In this document: positions 1 through 6,900 of the stretch, one piece after another
Position numbering within the stretch: the first letter of the stretch is position 1
How the letters are laid out: each line of letters begins with the position of its first letter
Assembly (NCBI GenBank): GCA_041678685.1
Contig: JBAYNV010000105.1
Coordinates: forward strand, 1 to 7,477
Length of the DNA: 7,477 bases
Reading direction: 5' to 3'
DNA from: DUPQ01 sp041678685
Lineage (GTDB): Bacteria > Bacillota > Clostridia > DUPQ01
Program-made: the position numbers and the translations under genes
Notes under the pieces: generated by a model
The model's input: the letters and a program-made list of their open reading frames with translations, nothing else
What the model was told of the DNA's origin: nothing
The model's database searches: none

Positions 1-123
1 GATAAAAGTAGCTGTATAATCCGAAAGGATAGCAGTAAGGGTGTTATGGACGCACCCCAAGACCTACGTGGCATAAGCCACGCGCACTTGATGCTCGGTA
101 ATTCAATTGCCGATGTAGTTCAC
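1..123 (+). ncRNA. Putative TnpB-associated omega/reRNA scaffold with IS200/IS605-type right end (5' part outside window)
   Basis: This stretch is a run of stable hairpins with no recognisable protein. In order they are: ATCC-GAAA-GGAT (19-30), GGGTG paired with CACCC (39-43 with 53-57), CGTGGC-ATAA-GCCACG (67-82), and the palindrome TCGGTAATTCAATTGCCGA (95-113) followed by TGTAGTTCAC. In IS200/IS605-type elements, a structured RNA overlaps the 3' end of tnpB and runs to the right end of the element, where the flanking host DNA supplies the guide. The order seen here fits that plan. The end at 123 is set by where similarity to a second copy at 7227-7256 stops. By this reading, bases from 124 onward would be the guide. 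Just before the first hairpin, frame 2 reads IKVAV-stop (2-19), which could be the last codons of tnpB, but this is too short to prove. Other structured RNAs, for example HEARO-like, are possible. The class assignment is from memory of such elements, not from a covariance search. Confidence 0.45.
94..123 (+). repeat. Right-end palindrome, copy 1
   Basis: This 30-bp block matches 7227-7256 at 28 of 30 positions; the differences fall at bases 7 and 11 of the block. Its first part is a 19-bp inverted repeat with 9 pairs (one G-T) around a single central base. It is followed by the invariant TGTAGTTCAC. Flanking bases on both sides differ completely from copy 2, so the block behaves as a discrete unit, as expected of the end of a transposable element. 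Confidence 0.7.
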
Positions 124-180
124 TGCTTTAACCGGAGAAAATCTATGAAAATTATATAAGATCAGCTTCAGGTATCAGTG

Positions 181-1467
181 TTATTCTATCTCTATCTCAT
201 ACACTGTATCTATGGTGTTATCAGGCCATTCGTTCAGATTACCTACGTTGATGAAGAGCTTTTCTTCTCCCTGCGATGCTGCGTTCCAAGGTTTCTGCTG
301 GATACGTTCTGAACCGTCTGCAATGAAGCGTATGGCTTTAGGTTTGCCCGGTAATTGCATGGCTAACGGTCCTATAGGTGTTTCGAATACATGTGCATAT
401 AGCTTATTTCCGTTTTGGGTGAAGTAACCCCATTCGGGTTTAGGAAGATCGGCTTTTTTGCAGCCATATATGGATCTACTGTTATTATGCATCCATTCAC
501 CGACTTCATTAAGTATATCTACGGATGGTTTTGGGATCCTGCCTTTGGCATCAGGTCCTATGTTAAGAAGCAGATTACCGCCTTTTGATACGCATTCCAC
601 AAGCTTGCGGATTATCTGCTTAGCGTCTTTGAAGTTGTTATCCTGTGAAGTATATCCCCAGTGATCATTCATCGTTATGCATGCTTCCCAAGGTAATAAA
701 TTTCCTTTCTTGTCTGTTACCCCTTCCGAAGGTATGAATTGCTCAGGGGATGCAAAATCACCGCTGTATAGGGTAGGATCTCCTTCTATAAGCGAATTGT
801 GGGCATCAAGCCTGTTATCAATGATTATATGCGGTTGGAGTTCCCTTACCATTTTAACGAGCTTTTCAGCCTGCCATTTCTCACCGGTCATATCGTTATA
901 TGAATAATCGAACCATATTATATCTATCTTCCCATAGTTGGTCAGCAGTTCCTTCACCTGACCGTGCAGGTATTCCACATAATTATTGAAATTGGTCTTT
1001 TCATCTTTGTAAGCTTCATTCTCTCTCATCGGATGAGCTCTGTCTCCATACTTAGGATAGTCTGGATGATGCCAGTCGAGAAGGGAGTAATAGAATCCTA
1101 CCTTTATGCCTTCAGCTCTGAAAGCATCCGCATATTCACGTATAAGATCCTTCTTTATCCTGGTATTCGTAGCCTTGTAATCAGTGAGCTGGCTATCAAA
1201 AAGGCAGAAACCGTCATGGTGCTTTGTCGTCATTACCGCATATTTCATGCCTGCTCTTTTAGCCAGTTTTGCCCATTCCTTAGGGTCATATTCAGCAGGA
1301 TCGAATTCATCAAAATACTTCTGGTAATCCTCTATAGTCATATGCTCATGGCTTCTTACCCATTCTCCTCTGGCAGGTATAGCATAAAGCCCCCAGTGTA
1401 TGAACATCCCGAATCTGTCATGAGTAAAGCCTTCTGTCCTTTTTAAAATTTCATCTAATCTGGTCAT
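181..1467 (-). CDS. Alpha-L-fucosidase, glycoside hydrolase family 29, cytoplasmic
   Basis: The enzyme hydrolyses terminal alpha-linked L-fucose from glycans or oligosaccharides by a retaining mechanism. The 428 residues form a GH29 (beta/alpha)8 catalytic domain (about 8-340) and a short C-terminal beta-sandwich (about 345-428). Visible family motifs are FIHWG (22-26), TKHHDGF (81-87), WFDYS with the predicted nucleophile D187, PWEACIT with E261 as candidate acid/base, NDHWGY (267-272) and GGNLLLNIGP (296-305). The acid/base position varies in GH29, so E261 is an inference. There is no signal peptide or anchor, so it should act in the cytoplasm on imported fucosides, yet no transporter is visible nearby. 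The ATG start is supported by AGGAG (1475-1479), seven bases upstream. The gene is transcribed divergently from the chemoreceptor. No convincing terminator was found beyond its TAA stop. Substrate linkage cannot be read from the sequence. Confidence 0.95.
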   Translation of the reverse strand: MTRLDEILKRTEGFTHDRFGMFIHWGLYAIPARGEWVRSHEHMTIEDYQKYFDEFDPAEYDPKEWAKLAKRAGMKYAVMTTKHHDGFCLFDSQLTDYKATNTRIKKDLIREYADAFRAEGIKVGFYYSLLDWHHPDYPKYGDRAHPMRENEAYKDEKTNFNNYVEYLHGQVKELLTNYGKIDIIWFDYSYNDMTGEKWQAEKLVKMVRELQPHIIIDNRLDAHNSLIEGDPTLYSGDFASPEQFIPSEGVTDKKGNLLPWEACITMNDHWGYTSQDNNFKDAKQIIRKLVECVSKGGNLLLNIGPDAKGRIPKPSVDILNEVGEWMHNNSRSIYGCKKADLPKPEWGYFTQNGNKLYAHVFETPIGPLAMQLPGKPKAIRFIADGSERIQQKPWNAASQGEEKLFINVGNLNEWPDNTIDTVYEIEIE

Positions 1468-1498
1468 TACGGTGCTCCTATCTGCAACTGATATACAG

Positions 1499-1530
1499 AT
1501 TGTATCACATGCTCATGTGATCGATGTAAA
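1499..1530 (-). promoter_or_regulatory. Fucosidase promoter: extended -10 TGATACAAT
   Basis: Read on the minus strand, TG-A-TACAAT (1507-1499) is an extended -10 element matching five of six hexamer positions. A possible -35, TTTACA (1530-1525), lies 20 bases away. That is too far for an ideal pair, but an extended -10 depends less on it. Transcription would begin near 1492, giving a leader of about 25 bases that carries the AGGAG ribosome site. The palindrome at 1504-1521 overlaps this promoter. Confidence 0.5.
1504..1521. promoter_or_regulatory. Perfect 18-bp palindrome overlapping the fucosidase promoter (probable operator)
   Basis: ATCACATG-CT-CATGTGAT is an exact 8+8 inverted repeat with a 2-bp centre. 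It fills the -35/-10 spacer and touches the -10 hexamer of the predicted fucosidase promoter. That is the usual place for a repressor that blocks RNA polymerase, as expected for a substrate-induced glycosidase gene. The half-sites resemble CRP half-sites in inverted order (TCACA-N6-TGTGA), so it is not a CRP site. The two-base loop makes an RNA hairpin role unlikely. The cognate regulator is not in the window. Confidence 0.6.
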
Positions 1531-1610
1531 AAAACTGTTACCTGTAAATATATGATCTCACTGCTTAAAGCAAATATGAATAGACACATCAGAGATCGAT
1601 ACAGGTATAT

Positions 1611-1637
1611 TGAATATTTTGTAAAACATACCGATAA
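1611..1637 (+). promoter_or_regulatory. Candidate sigma-28/SigD-type promoter for the chemoreceptor
   Basis: TGAA (1611-1614), 15 bases, then ACCGATAA (1630-1637) resembles the flagellar/chemotaxis sigma factor consensus TAAA-N15-GCCGATAA, with one mismatch in each box. Chemoreceptor genes are common members of that regulon, which makes the match plausible. However, the leader would be about 200 bases long and the boxes are short, so a chance match cannot be excluded. Confidence 0.3.
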
Positions 1638-1720
1638 TACCTGAGACAAGCGTTACCATAAAAGTTATTGGTATTCATAACACCAGGTTGTGATTTAAAG
1701 GAATTGTATAAAAAAACGGG

Positions 1721-1748
1721 TTGACGTGATACGGATTGTTATTATTTT
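1721..1748 (+). promoter_or_regulatory. Candidate sigma-A promoter for the chemoreceptor
   Basis: TTGACG (1721-1726) matches five of six -35 bases. It is followed after 16 bases by TATTTT (1743-1748), which matches four of six -10 bases. It points at the GTG start about 100 bases downstream. The strong -35 and weak -10 suggest modest or activator-helped expression. This competes with the sigma-28-like site further upstream; both could be used. Confidence 0.4.
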
Positions 1749-1780
1749 GAAAGACATAACATAAGAGGGACTGACTGTAA

Positions 1781-1794
1781 ATAACTTCAGTTAT
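1781..1794. repeat. 14-bp palindrome in the chemoreceptor leader
   Basis: ATAACT-TC-AGTTAT is an exact 6+6 inverted repeat with a 2-base centre. It lies downstream of both candidate promoters and 55 bases before the GTG start. Its tight centre suits a protein dimer on DNA better than an RNA hairpin. In AT-rich DNA, chance is a real alternative. Confidence 0.35.
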
Positions 1795-1849
1795 CTATCT
1801 TTGTGTTTTGTATACGCAAAATTAAAAATTATGAAAACGGGGGTGTGAA

Positions 1850-3715
1850 GTGAAAGGAAGAATTAACAGATTTGGGATAGGTAAAAAGTTAAGTATGTTG
1901 CTTATCATATCGGTCATCGTTGTTGTGACTCTTGCAGTGGGGTTCTCTATTTTGAAGTTTACTGATCTGATGCAGGAGCAATCCAGGATCCAGGCGATCA
2001 AAGGTGTTGAAGGATTATCTCAACAGATTGGTTTGAAAAAGGCTGAGGCTGAACAGATAGCTGTAATGCTGGCAAATTCCCAGCAGGTGATCGACGGATT
2101 GAAGATAAAAGACAGCGATAATCTTAAAAATCTAATGGATGGGATGATCGCAAAGACCGGTGCAGATTATGTATCATTTACTGACGGAAACGGTGAACTG
2201 CTCTATGAAACCGATGGTCTTATAAAATACAGTGATGATATATCAGATCAGGAGACAGTAAAAATAGCGTTAACAGGAGATACGATCGTACATATAGAAA
2301 AAGGAGTAGATGTACCTCTTATCATCAGCGCAGTCTATCCGGTCAAAAACGATGGCGGGTATGTGCTTGGTACAGTAAAGGCAGTTATACGATTGGATTC
2401 CAATGAGCTTTTAGATAGCTGTAAATCCGTTACACAGACGGATCTGACGATTTTCTGCGATAACATCCGTATAGCCACAACGATACAGAATAACGGAGTC
2501 AGGGTAGTAGGTACTGAACTGGACGCGAAGATCGCAGATATAATACTTAACCAGAAAAACGATTATTCCGGGGAAGCCGATATATTAGGCCAGAAATATA
2601 TAACATACTATTCTCCAATATTGAATTACAAGAATGAAGCGATAGGAGTACTGTTTGCAGGTAAATCGATGGAACAGTTCAATTTGGAATTGAATCAGAT
2701 ACTTTATATCATTTGCATAATTTCTGCGGCAGCGATCATATCTGTTGCAGTGATTTCTATACTGATCGTGAACAGAAGCATAACCAGACCTATACAGAAA
2801 ACTTCAAATCTGGCAAAGGAACTTGCATCAGGGCATCTGGATTTTGAGGTGAATATAAAGAACAGGGATGAGATAGGCGAATTGTCGGATATCCTTGACA
2901 GAAACGTAAAACAGGCATTCAGGAAAATAGAAAAAGTAAGAGTCGACATAGATAATGCGTCAGATCAGGTCGCAGCAGGTACTCGTCAGCTTTCAGACGG
3001 AAGCCAGCTCATATCATCGGGAGCTACAGAACAGGCGAGTTCATTGGAACAATTGACATCATCGGTTGCTGAAATATCTGAACAGGCAGCACAAAATGCT
3101 GAAAGCGCAAGTATCGCAAACAGATTATCACTTGAAGCAAAGACTTCAGCAACACAGGGCAATGAGCTTATGAGCAATATGCAGCAAGCAATGGAAACTA
3201 TCAATAAGTCATCACTGGATATTTCAAAGATAATAAAAGTAATAGATGATATAGCTTTCCAGACCAATATACTGGCTCTTAATGCAGCGGTAGAGGCTGC
3301 GCATGCGGGAGTACATGGAAAAGGTTTTGCTGTTGTTGCAGAGGAAGTCAGAAATCTGGCGGCAAAAAGCGCAAGTGCGGCAAAGGAAACGACTTTACTG
3401 ATAGAGAAATCGATCATAAATATAAATTCAGGTACGGATATAGCCAATAAAACTGCGGAATCGCTTAAGAGCATAGTTGAAAGCATTGAGGAAGCCGTGA
3501 AACTAGTAGGTGAAATAGCGTCTTCATCTGGTGAGCAGGCAAGTGCAGTAAAGCGGATAAATGGTGACCTTGGGCAATTGTCAAAGGTCGTCCAGATGAA
3601 TTCCGCTACTGCTGAGCAGACAGCAGCTTCATCAGAGGAGTTATCATCTCAGGCAGAGTTACTGAAGAATATGGTCATATTACTTAAGATCGGAGGAGAT
3701 GCAAAAGAAGAATAA
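1850..3715 (+). CDS. Methyl-accepting chemotaxis protein with double-Cache sensor
   Basis: This is a membrane chemoreceptor that controls CheA/CheW and so flagellar rotation. The order is TM1 (about 14-35), an extracellular sensor (38-280), TM2 (284-306), HAMP (308-360; P314 and DEIGEL 340-345), then a long coiled-coil signalling domain (about 375-612). The sensor looks like a Cache_3-Cache_2 type: a first lobe around 106-190 and a second with TIFCDNIRIATT (200-211), YITYYSPI (250-257) and IGVLFAGK (265-272). The hairpin tip carries IAFQTNILALNAAVEAA (468-484) and GKGFAVVAEEVRNLAA. The arms look about 18 heptads long, suggesting the 36H class. No C-terminal CheR-binding pentapeptide is present. 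Two tip residues differ from the usual RAGE (H485, V488). The GTG start at 1850 is chosen because GGGGG (1839-1843) sits six bases upstream. The ligand is unknown. It is monocistronic, with its own terminator. Confidence 0.97.
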   Translation: MKGRINRFGIGKKLSMLLIISVIVVVTLAVGFSILKFTDLMQEQSRIQAIKGVEGLSQQIGLKKAEAEQIAVMLANSQQVIDGLKIKDSDNLKNLMDGMIAKTGADYVSFTDGNGELLYETDGLIKYSDDISDQETVKIALTGDTIVHIEKGVDVPLIISAVYPVKNDGGYVLGTVKAVIRLDSNELLDSCKSVTQTDLTIFCDNIRIATTIQNNGVRVVGTELDAKIADIILNQKNDYSGEADILGQKYITYYSPILNYKNEAIGVLFAGKSMEQFNLELNQILYIICIISAAAIISVAVISILIVNRSITRPIQKTSNLAKELASGHLDFEVNIKNRDEIGELSDILDRNVKQAFRKIEKVRVDIDNASDQVAAGTRQLSDGSQLISSGATEQASSLEQLTSSVAEISEQAAQNAESASIANRLSLEAKTSATQGNELMSNMQQAMETINKSSLDISKIIKVIDDIAFQTNILALNAAVEAAHAGVHGKGFAVVAEEVRNLAAKSASAAKETTLLIEKSIININSGTDIANKTAESLKSIVESIEEAVKLVGEIASSSGEQASAVKRINGDLGQLSKVVQMNSATAEQTAASSEELSSQAELLKNMVILLKIGGDAKEE

Positions 3716-3742
3716 AACAGAATACATCAGATAAAAAGCATT

Positions 3743-3780
3743 ACCAGGAACCCATATGTGGTTCCTGGTGTTTATACTTT
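3743..3780 (+). terminator. Rho-independent terminator of the chemoreceptor gene
   Basis: ACCAGGAACC (3743-3752) pairs perfectly with GGTTCCTGGT (3760-3769) around a 7-base loop, extendable by one G-T pair. The stem is followed by a T-rich tract (3771-3780), moderately interrupted by A and C. It lies 27 bases after the stop codon and separates this gene from the LRR gene. Confidence 0.85.
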
Positions 3781-3832
3781 ATAACCATAAATATATAAAA
3801 TCGTTCGTTTCATGTTTACACTATATATGTCT

Positions 3833-3856
3833 TTTTTATGTCGAAATTCATAAAAA
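3833..3856. repeat. AT-rich inverted repeat upstream of the LRR gene promoter
   Basis: TTTTTATG (3833-3840) and CATAAAAA (3849-3856) are exact inverted copies around an 8-base centre, TCGAAATT. The element ends 18 bases before the -35 box of the LRR gene. It could be an upstream binding site. It is not a terminator, because the stem lacks GC pairs. Chance is possible in such AT-rich DNA. Confidence 0.35.
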
Positions 3857-3874
3857 TGTTACAAATCCGAATAT

Positions 3875-3902
3875 TTGAAAAGCTAAAATACTGGGGTATA
3901 AT
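3875..3902 (+). promoter_or_regulatory. Sigma-A promoter of the LRR lipoprotein gene
   Basis: TTGAAA (3875-3880), a 16-base spacer and a perfect TATAAT (3897-3902) make a strong vegetative promoter. Transcription would start near 3909, giving a leader of about 44 bases. The ribosome site before the ATG at 3953 is weak (AGAGAG, 3941-3946), so translation may be the limiting step. Confidence 0.75.
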
Positions 3903-3952
3903 ATATAAAAAGACAGAAAAAATACAGATATATAATTTATAGAGAGATAAAG

Positions 3953-6900
3953 ATGAAAAAAGGACCTTACCTGTGTATCGTGGTGATAATATCATTATTA
4001 ATATTATGTTCGTGCGACAAAATTGCTGAGATACCATCTGAAAGTATTTCACCTGTTATATCAGAAAGTCCCGCTCCTTCCCAGACAGAAGTGACTCCTA
4101 CACCGACACAAAGCGATGAACCGGTCGTTATACCTACACCCACCGCGACTCTTACTCCTGCTCCTACTGAGTCAATACCACCACAAAGACCTACAGTATA
4201 TACTGAAGAGAAGTACTTCTTCTTTGATGCACTTCATGGGATCTTACTGGATTATGATATCGCAGGCGGCGAATATGTGAATATACCACCAACCATTAAT
4301 GGCGTCACAGTAACAACAATAGGCAGGGAAGCTTTTGAATATAAAAGAATATATGGAGTGATATTACCGGATACTATTGTTAAAATATCGGATCGTGCAT
4401 TTTACGGCTGCGGTCTGCAGGAAGCTGATCTGGGTGACGGCATTGAATATATTGGTGAAGGAGCTTTTTACAACACCAGAAAAGATTATCAGCCGCAAAG
4501 AGGCAGCAGCGGGTTAAACCAGTATAGTTCTGATGGTCTGACAAGCATAGTTCTGCCTGACACTGTTAAATATATCGGTGACGGGGCTTTTGCATCAAAT
4601 TCTCTTACAAATGTTACTATTCCAAACGGGGTCGAATATCTGAGCGGATTTTCAGGTAATTGCTTAACGAGTATTACCATACCTGGCACCGTTAAATATA
4701 TCAGTAGCGGTGCTTTTACATCAAATTCACTTAGAAGCGTTATTATTCCAAACGGGGTCGAATATCTGAGCGGATTTTCGGGTAATTACTTAACGAGTAT
4801 TACCATACCTGACACCGTTAAATATATCAGTGACGGTGCTTTTGCATCAAATTTACTTACAAATGTTACTATTCCAAACGGGGTCGAATATCTAAGCGGA
4901 TTTTCAGGTAATTACTTAACGAGCGTTACCATACCTGACAGTGTCACTGATATTGGCAACAACGCTTTTGAAGGAAATATGCTTAAGAGCGTTACCATCC
5001 CGAATACAATCAAGTATATCGGAAACGAAGCTTTTAAAAACAATGCTCTTGTGAATGTTACGATACCTGATAGCGTTACCTATATAGGGAAAAGTGCTTT
5101 TCTTGGTCTGCCAGCAGATAAAATCAAACTTGGTGCTGGAGTCAGCAGATATTTTATTATTAATGACAACAGTATAGTTGGATATATAGGTACACCAGAC
5201 AGCGCATTTATGATCCCATATTTTGAGGGTGTAACTAAAATAGCTGATGGTGCTTTTCAGAATGAAGGGAATATATCGAGGATAGAGATATCCGAAGGGA
5301 TCAAATATATAGGTAAAAACGTTTTTCGTTCTGCTTATGCAAATAAACGCTGGCATGATGTGCTATTACCGGACAGTATACGGTATATTGACGCCACAGC
5401 TTTCTCCGACTTTGTCAATCATACTTTTGAATGTAACAAAGGTTCATTTACTGAATATCTTGTATATGGTCCAAGATATACTGACAGGTCTCCCTTGACC
5501 AATCACCTGTATAGCTTTCCTTTGGAAAGACAGCAGATGATCGATCAGGATATTTCGATCGACATCGGATCTGAAGATATAAAATACGGAGATGATTGGA
5601 TACGAAGATACATATGTACAAAATATACGGATAAGGATATAACCACGTGTAATGTATATCATCATGATTCAGACATATATAGTCTTACAGACAGATCATC
5701 GTGTGAAGGTCATACAATAATTGCCCGGGAATTTCAAGTGTCTCTTAAAGCTCTAAAGGATATTGAAGAATCAACAAGAGATGAATCTGGTTATTATAGG
5801 ATCATGCTTCAGGCGGTATTCGTTGTAGATAACGTCGACGGCAGATTCATTCTTTCAGGGATAATACCGGAAAGTGAAATGATCGATTCAAAGCAGGAAC
5901 TATATGATTATGTAAAAGCCGATAGCAGGTTTATTCTCAGCGAATACATACCTGATCCCTTTATTTCAGAAAACAATACTCAGACCCTTTCTGAAAATCA
6001 GAATCTCATCACAACAATAGACTTATCCCAGTGCTCAGTCATATCTGAACTTACAAAAGATATTATATTCGGATCTGTTGCCGATTCTGCTGAGGAAAGA
6101 TATCTTCCGATAAATAATGATAAGGTAGTATTTTACCTGCCTGACCCGGTCAATAAACTGTATATAGTCAACTACCAGACAAATGAGATAATATGGTCAA
6201 AGCATTATCCAAGTAGTACATACTGGAAGTTGAATTATTCGGACAGATATCCTGAAGAAGATAATGAGGTTTTCCAATTCTATTATTATGCTTCGAATTT
6301 TTACTCTGACTATATTGATACCGATGGTAAGATCGTCGATGAGAAAGTTGTATATAGTGAGCCGTACGAGAATTCCATATCGGGTACAAAATGGAAGGCG
6401 ATAAATGACAATTTGAACGTTTACCTGAGAGATACCGAAACGGATACGGTGTATACAGTACTGTGCACAAAGTATGTGGCAGGACGCGTTATAGAAGAAT
6501 ACCGATTTCAAAAAGCGATTGATGAAAACAGGTTCATATATCAGACATTGATCTTCAGAGAATCTATGCCTTACCAAGAACTATATATTTACGATATACG
6601 TGATGCTTCCAGTATAAAGCTGAGGTCAGATCGCGATTACTGGGGTTACTTTCTGCTTTCGAATCATAACGATGAATATGTGACTTCAGCTGTGGTATAT
6701 GGCGGAGGGGGAAGCCAGTCAACGATGTATATTTATAATATTGAAAGCGGTGAAGTTACAGATATAAGAGACTTTGTTGATGACTTTCCGACCATAGTCG
6801 ATCATGCATTATCAAAAGACGGCAGATATGTCGCTTTGCTGACAGGCGAGTTTGCTGATTATTTCGAAATTCCTGATGCGTATGTCGGCAGCGGCATAGT

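Larger units (their letters stand above)
1531..1849. other. Divergent intergenic region between fucosidase and chemoreceptor
   Basis: About 320 bp with no supportable gene. It holds two candidate promoters for the chemoreceptor (1611-1637 and 1721-1748) and several short GTTAT/ATAAC inverted repeats. These include GTTAT (1665-1669) with ATAAC (1678-1682), approximate positions, and a compact ATAACT-TC-AGTTAT at 1781-1794. No riboswitch was recognised; in particular the conserved core of the c-di-GMP-I class is absent. Confidence 0.6.

Noticed and set aside
109..123. Resemblance of GCCGATGTAGTTCA to the 5' end of a tRNA-Gly gene
   Set aside because: The rest of the tRNA is absent in both copies, and the sequence is the arm of a palindrome with a sharp boundary shared between copies.
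1..159. Open frame 1 from the window edge to a stop at 157-159
   Set aside because: It crosses four hairpins and the mobile-element end and has no protein-family signature. RNA structure explains the region better.
964..1446. A 160-residue plus-strand frame opposite the fucosidase
   Set aside because: It is antisense to a clear GH29 gene, with no ribosome site and no recognisable domain.
1467..1649. A 60-codon minus-strand frame whose stop overlaps the fucosidase ATG (TAATG)
   Set aside because: It needs a TTG start, has no ribosome site, no family resemblance, and runs through the predicted fucosidase promoter and palindrome. The overlap looks accidental.
1640..1849. Possible c-di-GMP or other riboswitch in the MCP leader
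   Set aside because: The conserved core motifs of the c-di-GMP-I class were not found, and no stable multi-stem fold is evident by eye.
2986..3486. A 166-residue minus-strand frame opposite the chemoreceptor
   Set aside because: It is a shadow of the Ala/Ser-rich coiled coil, giving a low-complexity product; there is no sign of a gene.
4556..4933. CRISPR-like array
   Set aside because: The repeats are contiguous 126-bp coding units in frame within an LRR gene, with no unique spacers between short repeats.
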